From: a virus | Length of the DNA: 43,160 bases | Virus record (IMG/VR): IMGVR_UViG_3300010885_006510 | Location: 1 to 43,160 of that record | Reading direction: 5' to 3' (one strand) | Shown here: positions 16,177 to 23,740 of the stretch, in pieces | Numbering within the stretch: position 1 is the stretch's first letter | How the letters are laid out: every line of letters begins with the position of its first letter | The notes under the pieces: generated by a model | The model's input: the letters and a program-made list of their open reading frames with translations, nothing else | The model's database searches: none | What the model was told of the DNA's origin: nothing | Made by a program: the position numbers and the translations under genes

Positions 16177-16200
16177 AACTTAATTTTGAGGTTTTATGCA

Positions 16201-16208
16201 CAAATGTA
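16201..16208 (-). promoter_or_regulatory. Candidate -7 promoter element TACATTTG for the leftward replication block
   Basis: Matches TAnnTTTG on the minus strand, in the divergent gap 16177-16295, 24 nt from the DnaA-like ATG. No clear -33 TTTG at 19 nt. The same gap has the dyad ATGTAG/CTACAT around 16241-16266 and the palindrome TTTATATATAAA at 16273-16284, possible control sites for both directions. Confidence 0.4.
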
Positions 16209-16295
16209 GATAATCTGACTGATATTTTGTATATTATAATGTAGGGATTATAGAAATTCTACATATTCTAAGTTTATATATAAATCGTTTATAAC

Positions 16296-16565
16296 ATGGT
16301 AACTAAAAAGTTTTATGCCCAAAAGGATTATTTAGGATATCCTATTCCGGGTACAATGCAAAGTATCTCTGCTGAACAACCAGTTCCAGTAGATACTATT
16401 GAGATTCCAGCTGCTGATACTATTACAAGTCCTCAAAACATTCGTGAGAATAGTATGAGATATTTTGTACGTAAAGACAGAAATGGTAAAATCATTGCTA
16501 ACTCATTGATTGCTAGCTTAAAAAAGCCTGCTGGTCTAGTTTATGAGTTTCAACCTACTAAATAA
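16296..16565 (+). CDS. Hypothetical protein, 89 aa
   Basis: The first gene of the rightward block. It is soluble, with Pro/Thr-rich strands and an internal segment RYFVRKDRNGKIIANS that looks beta-hairpin-like. The ATG at 16296 follows an AT-rich gap with palindromes. It resembles short crAss-like proteins near lysis or virion genes, but I cannot assign a role. Confidence 0.7.
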   Translation: MVTKKFYAQKDYLGYPIPGTMQSISAEQPVPVDTIEIPAADTITSPQNIRENSMRYFVRKDRNGKIIANSLIASLKKPAGLVYEFQPTK

Positions 16566-16574
16566 GGTAATGCA

Positions 16575-16883
16575 ATGACTCCTAGAGAAAACCCGTCTAT
16601 AGCAGCTTTTAAAGTGTGGGTGTTTCCTACACTAGTATCTTTAGTTAGTTTACTCATATGGAATGATGTAAACGAAATAAAATCTGATGTAAAGTTATTA
16701 ATGGCTCAGTCTAATATAGACAAGACCAGGATTGATAATTTAGAGCGTCAGATGTTTAAAACTGCAAGTGTTCCAGAAGAACCTACTAAACAACTTATTG
16801 ATTTTCAACAAGTTCTAGCTGTTCTGCCTGATAACAAAACGTTAAAAGGTAAATATTATAAAACAATTAAGTATGACTTTTAA
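16575..16883 (+). CDS. Small membrane protein with coiled coil, 102 aa
   Basis: One transmembrane helix (about residues 12-29, AFKVWVFPTLVSLVSLLIW) is followed by a coiled-coil-like stretch (IKSDVKLLMAQSNIDKTRID) and a polar tail. The shape, an N-terminal anchor plus coiled coil, is common in phage lysis clusters (holin or spanin-like). It overlaps the next gene by 11 nt. Confidence 0.7.
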   Translation: MTPRENPSIAAFKVWVFPTLVSLVSLLIWNDVNEIKSDVKLLMAQSNIDKTRIDNLERQMFKTASVPEEPTKQLIDFQQVLAVLPDNKTLKGKYYKTIKYDF

Positions 16884-17115
16884 ACAATGGGTTTTAGATC
16901 TTTTCAAAGATGAGCGTGGAACCACATCCATTAAACCTGTTGTAGGTTTTATGTGTGCACTGTTTCTATGTGTTACATTAACTGCTAATAGCTTTTCTCA
17001 TGGTGATATTAAACCTTCAGATGCTTTAGTAGAGTCAGTAATGTACATCTGCATAGCAGCATTAATTGGTGACACTGGAGATAAGTTCTCATTTAAAAAG
17101 AAAGTAGATGAATAA
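16873..17115 (+). CDS. Two-helix membrane protein, possible holin
   Basis: 80 residues with two hydrophobic segments (about 24-40 VVGFMCALFLCVTLTAN and 56-70 SVMYICIAALIGDTG) and a basic tail FSFKKKVDE. The size, two helices and the charged C-terminus fit a class II holin, and the GH19 endolysin lies 800 nt downstream. The call is from topology and context only. Confidence 0.5.
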   Translation: MTFKQWVLDLFKDERGTTSIKPVVGFMCALFLCVTLTANSFSHGDIKPSDALVESVMYICIAALIGDTGDKFSFKKKVDE

Positions 17116-17734
17116 AATATATTTTTTCATTATAGGTGTACTAGTAGTCTTTGTTCTTTTACAGAATAAAGGTTGTATAGGTGGAGCTAGTCATCAAGGG
17201 TCTGATACTCTTGTAGTACATGATACTACTTGGTCAGTTCATGATAGCTTAATCTTTGCTAAACCTAAGCCGGCTAAGATTATACATGATAGCTTATTTA
17301 TAGAAGGTAAAACTGAATATCTAGCTGATACTAATTATGCAGCTCTAAAGATACAGTTTGATAATCTTGTTAAAAGTTATACAGCATTAGCTATATACAT
17401 TGACAGTGTAAAGCTAGATACACTAGGTTATGTTTCAGTTACAGATTCTGTAAGAGAAAATAAAATTATAGGTAGATCCTGGCAGTATAATTATAAGATA
17501 CCGTTTGTTACTAAAACAGTTACGGTTACTAATTATGCTAAACCAAAGAATCAGTTATACGTAGGTGGTGGTGTTAATACAACACAAACATTAGGATTAC
17601 ATTCTGCAGAAGCAGGATTAATATTAAAAACTAAATCAGACAAGATCTATGGTTTAAAAGCCGGATCTGATGTCAATGGTAATATATCTTATGGTTTCCA
17701 GACATACTGGAAGATTGGTAAAAAAACAAAATAA
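17108..17734 (+). CDS. Membrane-anchored periplasmic protein, spanin-like
   Basis: The N-terminal hydrophobic helix (about 5-20) precedes a Cys at 23; the lipobox is imperfect, so it may be a signal anchor. The periplasmic region has repeated HDT/HDS-type strands (VVHDTTWSVHDSLIF) and a C-terminal beta-rich domain ending GFQTYWKIGKKTK. Proteins with this layout occur beside endolysins in Bacteroidota phages, some annotated DUF6808, with a possible inner/outer membrane spanning role in lysis. 208 residues. Confidence 0.55.
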   Translation: MNKIYFFIIGVLVVFVLLQNKGCIGGASHQGSDTLVVHDTTWSVHDSLIFAKPKPAKIIHDSLFIEGKTEYLADTNYAALKIQFDNLVKSYTALAIYIDSVKLDTLGYVSVTDSVRENKIIGRSWQYNYKIPFVTKTVTVTNYAKPKNQLYVGGGVNTTQTLGLHSAEAGLILKTKSDKIYGLKAGSDVNGNISYGFQTYWKIGKKTK

Positions 17735-17735
17735 T

Positions 17736-17879
17736 ATGAAAAAGATTATTGAATTAGTTAAGAAGTTATTATTTGGTAGCAAGGTTGAGAAAGCAGTAGC
17801 TGCAGCTCAAGTTGCTAACGAAGTTAAGAAAACATCAGTAAAGATTAAGTCTGGTACTGCTAGTAAGAAGAAGAAGTAA
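17736..17879 (+). CDS. 47-aa Lys/Ala-rich small protein
   Basis: The ATG at 17736, 1 nt after the upstream stop, gives a frame beginning MKKIIELVKKLLFG and ending with a Lys-rich tail. It looks like an amphipathic helix with basic ends, suggestive of a membrane or nucleic acid binding peptide in the lysis region. An upstream in-frame ATG (17670) would overlap the previous gene and is unlikely. Confidence 0.6.
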   Translation: MKKIIELVKKLLFGSKVEKAVAAAQVANEVKKTSVKIKSGTASKKKK

Positions 17880-17895
17880 TAAACACACTATACAT

Positions 17896-18495
17896 ATGAA
17901 TTTAGAAAAGCTTAGGGGGCATGTTCCGGATACTGTAATTGCACAGATCCCGGCTGTCATAGATACGTTTGGTGTAAATACGTCTTTACGTCTTGCACAT
18001 TTTTTAGCACAGTGTGGTCATGAATCTGGTGGATTCAGACTTACTCAAGAAAACCTTAACTACTCAGCTAAAGGTCTTATGGGTATTTTTAAGAAATACT
18101 TTCCTACTCAAGCATTAGCTGATGCTTACGCTCGTAAACCAGAAAAGATTGCTAACCGTGTATACGGTGGTAGAATGGGTAATGGATTAGAAGCTTCAGG
18201 TGAAGGTTATAAATTCCGTGGAAGAGGTTATATTCAGTTAACTGGTAAACAAAACTACACTGCATTTGATCTAGCCGTAGAAGATGATATTCTTGCTAAT
18301 CCAGACTTAGTTTCTTCTAAGCATGCGTTAGCTTCTGCAGCATGGTTCTGGAAAAAGAATGGTTTAAATCTAATTGCAGATACAGGATCTAGTTCTGAAG
18401 TAGTAACTAAAATAACTAAAAGAGTTAATGGCGGTACTATAGGTTTACCTGATCGTATCAAACACTTTCAAGAATATCATGCATTACTTGCATAA
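17896..18495 (+). CDS. GH19-type endolysin (chitinase/lysozyme fold)
   Basis: 199 residues covering the glycoside hydrolase 19 catalytic domain. The general acid is E43 in CGHESGGF, and the second Glu is E103 in GEGYKFRGRGYIQLTG, the family signature block; FWKKNGLN and RVNGG complete the fold. In phages this family cleaves peptidoglycan glycan strands for lysis. There is no signal peptide, so export would need the holin-like gene upstream. Located with small membrane proteins in one rightward operon. Confidence 0.92.
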   Translation: MNLEKLRGHVPDTVIAQIPAVIDTFGVNTSLRLAHFLAQCGHESGGFRLTQENLNYSAKGLMGIFKKYFPTQALADAYARKPEKIANRVYGGRMGNGLEASGEGYKFRGRGYIQLTGKQNYTAFDLAVEDDILANPDLVSSKHALASAAWFWKKNGLNLIADTGSSSEVVTKITKRVNGGTIGLPDRIKHFQEYHALLA

Positions 18496-18507
18496 AACCA
18501 ACAAATA

Positions 18508-18633
18508 ATGGCTAAAACTAAAGTTGGTGACTCAAGAAAAGTCACTTTTGGAAAAAGAAAAGGTGGACGTTTACGTAAAAGTAATGGTCCTAAAGCTAAA
18601 AAAGTTAGTAAATATAGAGGGCAGGGTAGATAA
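18508..18633 (+). CDS. 41-aa basic Lys/Arg-rich protein
   Basis: Starts MAKTKVGDSRKVTFGKRK and ends SKYRGQGR; nearly half the residues are Lys/Arg or Gly. I recall very similar short basic proteins next to endolysin or virion genes in crAss-like phages. Basic charge suggests nucleic acid or virion binding. 12 nt after the endolysin stop. Confidence 0.65.
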   Translation: MAKTKVGDSRKVTFGKRKGGRLRKSNGPKAKKVSKYRGQGR

Positions 18634-18666
18634 TACTACTAAGCTCTCTAATAAATATATAGAGAT

Positions 18667-19311
18667 ATGAGAGCACTCGTTATTAATTACAGCCAAAAGT
18701 TATTTGACCTAATAGGTAAAGCTTTTTTAGTCTTTGTAGGACTATGGCTAGCATTTGCATTAACCTTTGAGGGTTATATGGTGTACCTGCACTTTTCAGG
18801 ACAAGTAGAAAAGACTATGGCCATTTCTAACTGGTTTAGTTGGACATTTGATGGAACCTTTAAAGACAGTCCAGGTAATATTTGGTATGAAGAACCTAAA
18901 AAGATAGATATATCATCTGTAACTAATAAAGTTGTTGTAGGTTCTTTAGCTGGTAATCGTAATCTAGAGTTTGGTCTAAAGAATATATTAGAAGAAGTAG
19001 TTCAAGAAAAAGAATATGAACTAGATAAAGCTTCTAATTTAAAAATTACAGCAGAAATTATATATCTAGATGTATTAAAAACACAATCTAGTTTTTCAGT
19101 ATTACATAATAATAAAGAGTCAGTTGTTATTAGACTTAGAGGATACCTATACAAAGATGGTAAACTTGAGAAGAAAGTAACTGTTGAGGAATCTGCTGAT
19201 GAGGTAAGTATGTCCGCTCTTCTTGTAGATGAGGGAGGTAAGTTTAACCAACAAAATTTAAGTTCAGCTCTAAAGAAAGCTTCTGTTTCATTGGTAAATA
19301 AACTATTATAA
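18667..19311 (+). CDS. Membrane-anchored CsgG-like protein
   Basis: An N-terminal helix (about 15-42) precedes a segment with VVGSLAGNRNLEFGLKN, then a beta-alpha-rich domain that resembles the CsgG/curli-secretion lipoprotein family in its pattern of LKITAEIIYLDVLK and VVIRLRGYLYKDGKL strands and a final amphipathic helix. No lipobox Cys is present, so it is likely anchored by the helix. It overlaps the next gene by 1 nt (ATGA-like), implying coupling. The CsgG link is by eye and moderate. Confidence 0.45.
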   Translation: MRALVINYSQKLFDLIGKAFLVFVGLWLAFALTFEGYMVYLHFSGQVEKTMAISNWFSWTFDGTFKDSPGNIWYEEPKKIDISSVTNKVVVGSLAGNRNLEFGLKNILEEVVQEKEYELDKASNLKITAEIIYLDVLKTQSSFSVLHNNKESVVIRLRGYLYKDGKLEKKVTVEESADEVSMSALLVDEGGKFNQQNLSSALKKASVSLVNKLL

Positions 19312-21443
19312 TGAGAAAATTTATTACGACATTTTTTACGACACTTTTAGTACTTATTGCGACATTTTCGTATAGTCAACAAAAGTTCAAAGCTGCTACT
19401 TATGTAGGTGGGTCTTCTCTTAATAGAGGAGACGTTTTTGATTATGTGATTTATGGTAATGGTATGAACAATGCCACTACTCGTCAGTTATTATTTGATG
19501 TACAATATGACAGAGATGTTTTTGAGTTAGTATCTGTTAATCACACAGGTACAGGTGGAAACGGTGGTATTTTACCTCAGAACTCTACTATTAACCTTTC
19601 TTATTATAACTATCCTGGTTATAATTTTATTCCTGTAGCAACAGGTAATGCAGCTAATACTACTACTAATGGTACTACTAACTATCAATACGCTAATTAT
19701 AACTATGGTACAACTAATCCATATGCTATTTTAAGAACTACGCTTACTTGGTCTACTACATCAGCTATGCCTTATAGTGGTTATAGTGATTTTATTAAGA
19801 TTAAGTTTAGACTTAAAGCTGCTTCCACTGCATACACTTTTAATCCTATTAAGTTAAACTTTGTTGCTGGATGGAACGGATCTGGTCAATATGATAATAC
19901 TACAATGGAAAATCCATTATCTACAGCAGTTATCATGAACCAAAACTATGGTAAGTATGTAACAGCTAAAGTAGATTTAAATACTAACTTGTATAGCATA
20001 TCTAATGTAAAAGTATCATTTAGAGATACTCTTACTAATACAGGAGTGATGTTCCCTGTTACGTCTACAGGTGAAGTTGATATCAATCAAGCTTCTTTAT
20101 CTGCTGATAAAGTGTATGAGGTTACTGTAATGCATGAGTTAGATAAATTGTATACTATGTATAGTAATGCAATCACTATATCTGATTTTACTACAGCTCA
20201 AGGTGAATTTACATCTATGGGACTGGACGGATCTAACGGTCAGAGTATTAAAACTGGACAGTCATTATACGCTGCAGATATTAATCGTAGTAGAACAATA
20301 GATGGTGGTGATCTTCCTAAACTTCTTGCACAAGTGGCGGGTTTAGATACGCTAATGATGTTACCTAGTACTTACACTTCAGGTAGCGGTGGTTATATGA
20401 GTCTTCCTACATGGAAAGCATCTGATGTTACAACTATTGCAGGTCAAGCAGAATGGGGATATGTAACTCCTGGTTCTACATCAAGTACATTACGTATTGA
20501 TATGAGAGAATTTCCTAGTAGTTCAGTAGCTAGCACTGTTAAAAGTGTTCAGTTATTTGATATATACACTGGACCAGTTGAATATGTATCTAATGATGGT
20601 ACTTGGGCCCAATACACTGTACCTTCAACACTTATTAAAGCTAAAGACGGTACTTCGTTATATGTAAGTTCTATACGTGATATTAATGGTCAAGGTGTGG
20701 ATTATGCTTTAAAAGCAGAATTTGAATTTGATGTAGATGTTAACCATTCATGGGGGACCATCACTGCAGCTAACTGGAAGAATATTACTTATCCTAAGAC
20801 TTATTTTAAAACAGGTACTCTTGGTACTAATGCCTTCTTAGACCTTAAATATCTTTTATGGGGTGATGTAAACAGATCTCACTCTTCGCAGGTAGTTACA
20901 AGCTCTGCAGGTACAGCAACTGTACAAACAAATGCTGTAAATAGCTTAGCTACTAACTCAGCATTTAAAACTATGTCTATACAAGCACAGTCTACAGGAA
21001 CTTCAATGAATTCTACGGCTGATATTAGTTATATTGATGTAAACTTAAATAACTTAACAGTTACTTCTAATACAATTGAGATTCCAGTAAATATAGATGC
21101 TAAAACTTCTAGTGTTTCTGGTTTACAGTTTGAATTTACATTTGATCCAGCTAAAATAAAATTTGAAGAGCTTACAAGTAATGTACCAAACACTTGGTAT
21201 GTATTTGCTAGTTCTAAAGATGGACGTGTAAAGTTTGGAGGTTTAGATAAGAATAACTCTGAGTTTATTAAAGGAACTAACACTCCATTTAAACTTAAGT
21301 TTAGCACAATTGGTGAAGGTGTAAACATTGTTACATCTGTAAAAGTTTCACCTCTTATGGATGCTGCAGATTCTAAAGGAAATCAGTTAGGAATAAATCT
21401 TAACTCTACACAAATTAAGTTAACCGGTTATAACAATTTTTAA
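19311..21443 (+). CDS. Secreted cohesin/dockerin-like protein, 710 aa
   Basis: A clear signal peptide (1-22, cut before Q23, ending FSYSQ) marks export. The N-terminal part (about 38-190) has a cohesin-like jelly roll (RGDVFDYVIYGNG, LLFDVQYDRDVFELV). A dockerin-like calcium loop and helix lie at 321-344 (ADINRSRTIDGGDLPKLLAQ), with a degenerate second loop at 518-526 (GDVNRSHSS). A second cohesin-like domain occupies 574-685 (VPVNID type strands, LQFEFTFDPAKIKFEEL). Such pairs hold extracellular complexes by calcium-dependent docking. In a phage it might build a virion-associated or host-surface assembly. The longest gene in the window. Confidence 0.72.
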   Translation: MRKFITTFFTTLLVLIATFSYSQQKFKAATYVGGSSLNRGDVFDYVIYGNGMNNATTRQLLFDVQYDRDVFELVSVNHTGTGGNGGILPQNSTINLSYYNYPGYNFIPVATGNAANTTTNGTTNYQYANYNYGTTNPYAILRTTLTWSTTSAMPYSGYSDFIKIKFRLKAASTAYTFNPIKLNFVAGWNGSGQYDNTTMENPLSTAVIMNQNYGKYVTAKVDLNTNLYSISNVKVSFRDTLTNTGVMFPVTSTGEVDINQASLSADKVYEVTVMHELDKLYTMYSNAITISDFTTAQGEFTSMGLDGSNGQSIKTGQSLYAADINRSRTIDGGDLPKLLAQVAGLDTLMMLPSTYTSGSGGYMSLPTWKASDVTTIAGQAEWGYVTPGSTSSTLRIDMREFPSSSVASTVKSVQLFDIYTGPVEYVSNDGTWAQYTVPSTLIKAKDGTSLYVSSIRDINGQGVDYALKAEFEFDVDVNHSWGTITAANWKNITYPKTYFKTGTLGTNAFLDLKYLLWGDVNRSHSSQVVTSSAGTATVQTNAVNSLATNSAFKTMSIQAQSTGTSMNSTADISYIDVNLNNLTVTSNTIEIPVNIDAKTSSVSGLQFEFTFDPAKIKFEELTSNVPNTWYVFASSKDGRVKFGGLDKNNSEFIKGTNTPFKLKFSTIGEGVNIVTSVKVSPLMDAADSKGNQLGINLNSTQIKLTGYNNF

Positions 21444-21444
21444 A

Positions 21445-21822
21445 ATGAAAGAAACTAGTAAACTATTAGTGGTATATCTTCTTATTATAGTGACAGTCAT
21501 TTTATATGCTTGTACTAAAATAGATATCCCAGCTCCAGAACCTATTAATTTAGGTGTTAAATCCGAGTCTACGGCTATCAAGTCTATCACTCAAGTGGGT
21601 AACAGCATTACAGCTGAGTTTGAGACAACAGTTGGAGCTAAATATTCTGTACAGATTGTACCATTTGGTAAAGAAGACCCAGTTAAGAAAGAGGGTTTTA
21701 CTGCTACAGAAGAATTAACTAAAAAAGTATATGATCTATCTGGCTTGACTAAGCAAGATTATGATCTTATCTTTATAGATATAAAAGGTAAAGAAGTTAA
21801 ACATCCAATAATTATAAAATAA
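21445..21822 (+). CDS. Lipoprotein, 125 aa
   Basis: Signal peptide with lipobox LYAC (C23), then a charged, beta-rich mature domain (SITAEFETTVGAKYSVQIVP). Lacking an Asp right after the Cys, it could be retained in or sorted to the outer membrane; Bacteroidota rules differ from those of Escherichia coli. It begins 1 nt after the cohesin/dockerin gene stop, so the two are likely made together. No domain family recognised. Confidence 0.75.
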   Translation: MKETSKLLVVYLLIIVTVILYACTKIDIPAPEPINLGVKSESTAIKSITQVGNSITAEFETTVGAKYSVQIVPFGKEDPVKKEGFTATEELTKKVYDLSGLTKQDYDLIFIDIKGKEVKHPIIIK

Positions 21823-21828
21823 CATATT

Positions 21829-22131
21829 ATGTCAGAAGAAAAAGAAGAGTCAACCGGCTCAAGTTTAAAAAAAACAATATTAGGTACTATAGCTACAGTT
21901 GTAACAGCTGGTGGGGCATGGTTAGGTTCAACCTTATTTGGTGGAGGAGAAGATAAAGCAGCTGCTCCAGCTCCTGCTCCAGTTATTAACATCACTAACT
22001 CTAATCAGCAGTCTCAAGCTGCTGGAGGTAAAACTGTTATTATTAATCAGAAAGCTGCAGATCCTAAACCTGTGGCTCCTGTTAAAAAGAAAGAAGGTGA
22101 TGAGTTTAAAGAAGAAGCTCCAAAGTGGTAA
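21829..22131 (+). CDS. Small protein with Gly/Ala helix and Ala/Pro linker
   Basis: The N-terminus is polar and acidic, then a glycine-alanine helix (LGTIATVVTAGGAWLGSTLF, about 17-36) that may insert in a membrane, followed by an Ala/Pro linker and a beta segment VINITNSNQQ and a charged tail. 100 residues. It may be a phage structural or membrane-associated protein. The gene packing (6 nt from the upstream stop) is operon-like. Confidence 0.65.
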   Translation: MSEEKEESTGSSLKKTILGTIATVVTAGGAWLGSTLFGGGEDKAAAPAPAPVINITNSNQQSQAAGGKTVIINQKAADPKPVAPVKKKEGDEFKEEAPKW

Positions 22132-22148
22132 TCAATTAATATAAATAT

Positions 22149-22766
22149 ATGCAAAACAACACAGAATCTGGTGGATTTAAACAACTGTTAGGAGAAATGA
22201 TGCAAAGACGCTGGTTTATTACAGCGTTAGTATTAGGTTCTTTTATGCTTATTATAGCAGGTATTTTTACTGCTATTACATACGGTACTGCTATTGCAGG
22301 AGAATGGAAAGAGTTATTATTATTGTTACTAGGAGCTTTTATTGGCTCTTATGGTAAAATTATTGATTATTGGTTCTCTGATACAGATAAAGATAAAATG
22401 TTAGTACAGAAAATGGATGAAGAAGATGGTGTAACTCTATCTCATACAAACGATATGAAAGAGTCTCCTAAAGATCATACACCTTTAGTAGATCCTGCAT
22501 TTTTAGCTGCTGCTGATAGAGCTAATGCTCAATCACAAGCTTCTAAAGCTGAAGTTAAAGCAGAACAACCAATTGCTGTACCAGTTAAGAAAGGTGTAGA
22601 AATTGATGAAGACGGTGACGGTACAATGGACGGTCTAGACTTTGATGGTGATGGTAAGATTGATGAATATTTTGCACATCGTCAGTGTGAACACGTTTGG
22701 GGTGACGCTGATGGAGACGGTGAATTAGAATGTCTTAAGTGTGGCAAGATAAAAGATATTGTTTAA
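22149..22766 (+). CDS. Membrane protein with calcium-loop and zinc-ribbon motifs
   Basis: Two transmembrane helices (about 22-45 and 54-72) come first, then SYGKIIDYWFSDTDKD and a charged linker. The C-terminus has tandem Asp-rich calcium-like loops (IDEDGDGTMDGLDFDGDG) and a second loop DADGDGELECLKCG overlapping a C-x-H...CxxC zinc site (CEHVWG, CLKCG). Known phage proteins with the first half resemble holin or anchor proteins. Calcium loops fit the dockerin-like gene upstream. Function not known. Confidence 0.62.
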   Translation: MQNNTESGGFKQLLGEMMQRRWFITALVLGSFMLIIAGIFTAITYGTAIAGEWKELLLLLLGAFIGSYGKIIDYWFSDTDKDKMLVQKMDEEDGVTLSHTNDMKESPKDHTPLVDPAFLAAADRANAQSQASKAEVKAEQPIAVPVKKGVEIDEDGDGTMDGLDFDGDGKIDEYFAHRQCEHVWGDADGDGELECLKCGKIKDIV

Positions 22767-22790
22767 CTTAATTAACTCCCATGGATCCTG

Positions 22791-23012
22791 ATGAACAAAA
22801 GAAACAGACTACGGAGCGTGAATTCTCTCAAAGATATCAGCTTAATGCTGGCAATGTTCTTCCTACCTTTAGGATACGATCTTTTATTCAAGACTCTCTT
22901 AAATATTACTGGGAGCTTCTGGGCTACAGATATCATATTCTACTGCTTGTCAGGGGTCTTTTGGCTGCTATATTGGTTACTTACCAAATACTCTACTAAA
23001 TTAAAAACATGA
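22791..23012 (+). CDS. Two-helix membrane protein, 73 aa
   Basis: MNKRNRLRSVNSLKD is followed by two hydrophobic helices around LMLAMFFLPLGYDLL and DIIFYCLSGVFWLLYWLL. The pattern FFLPLGYDxLFK..TGSxWxTDxIFY occurs in small crAss-like phage membrane proteins as I remember it. A second frame starting at 22781 overlaps; I prefer this one because of the membrane pattern and the ATGA overlap with the next gene (23009). Confidence 0.65.
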   Translation: MNKRNRLRSVNSLKDISLMLAMFFLPLGYDLLFKTLLNITGSFWATDIIFYCLSGVFWLLYWLLTKYSTKLKT

Positions 23013-23740
23013 TTAATAAATATTTTGTTTGGTTTGTGTTTCTATCCAGTATGCTCTTAATAGGGCATACTGGTTTTTCACAAATAGCTAAGACTACCAC
23101 TGAGAATTATAAAGCTAGTTTTGAAAAAGCTATAGACATTAGTCAGTTTATGGATTATGAAGGTGTGCAAATACCTATACAAATTCTTAAGTGTGGTATA
23201 TCAGATGAGATGTACGAACAATACCCTGAGCTTAAAGAAAAGCGTGTAGGTCTTGGCGTAGCTAACATATCTATGGAATATTTAGAGAACCTTAATAGGT
23301 TCAAGTTTACTGAGGATAAAACAGAGATTAAAAACCGTATGGTGAAGCAGTTTCAAGCTTCCGCTGCCGGGATATCTGAGAATAAACTAGATGGTCGTGG
23401 TAAGATTAATCTAGCTAAGTACTTTGTTACTATAGAATGCTATGATTACTCTATATCAGAAGACGAATCTGTGTATATAAAGGGGGATACAAAACAGTTG
23501 ATGGTTACTCGTATCGGTTTGCAAGTGAGATTCACTGACGCTGAAACGGGTACCATTATATCTGGTTCTGGATTGGGTGAAGCTAAAAGTACTAAAGAAA
23601 CATCAGGATTATCTGACGCTAGTTTAGACCCTGTAAAATTTAATCAATCTACTATTTCTATTGCTACGAAAAAAGCTCTAGATATAGCATGTGCTCGTAT
23701 TTTAGATAGAATGGTGAAGAAAGCAATCTTCACTAAATGA
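23009..23740 (+). CDS. Exported CsgG-like protein, 243 aa
   Basis: Signal peptide 1-25 ending TGFSQ, then a domain with the CsgG-family order: a strand block INLAKYFVTIECYDYS (about 126-141), VTRIGLQVRFTDAETGTI (164-181) and a terminal helix ATKKALDIACARILDRM. CsgG forms the outer-membrane pore for curli secretion and related proteins are widespread in Bacteroidota. There is no lipobox Cys, so this one would be periplasmic or secreted. It overlaps the next gene by 4 nt. The fold call is by eye. Confidence 0.55.
   Translation: MINKYFVWFVFLSSMLLIGHTGFSQIAKTTTENYKASFEKAIDISQFMDYEGVQIPIQILKCGISDEMYEQYPELKEKRVGLGVANISMEYLENLNRFKFTEDKTEIKNRMVKQFQASAAGISENKLDGRGKINLAKYFVTIECYDYSISEDESVYIKGDTKQLMVTRIGLQVRFTDAETGTIISGSGLGEAKSTKETSGLSDASLDPVKFNQSTISIATKKALDIACARILDRMVKKAIFTK

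Noticed and set aside
22781-22999. 72-aa frame MDPDEQKKQTTERE overlapping the two-helix protein
   Set aside because: It shares nearly all its DNA with the frame at 22791, which has the conserved-looking membrane pattern and couples to the next start.
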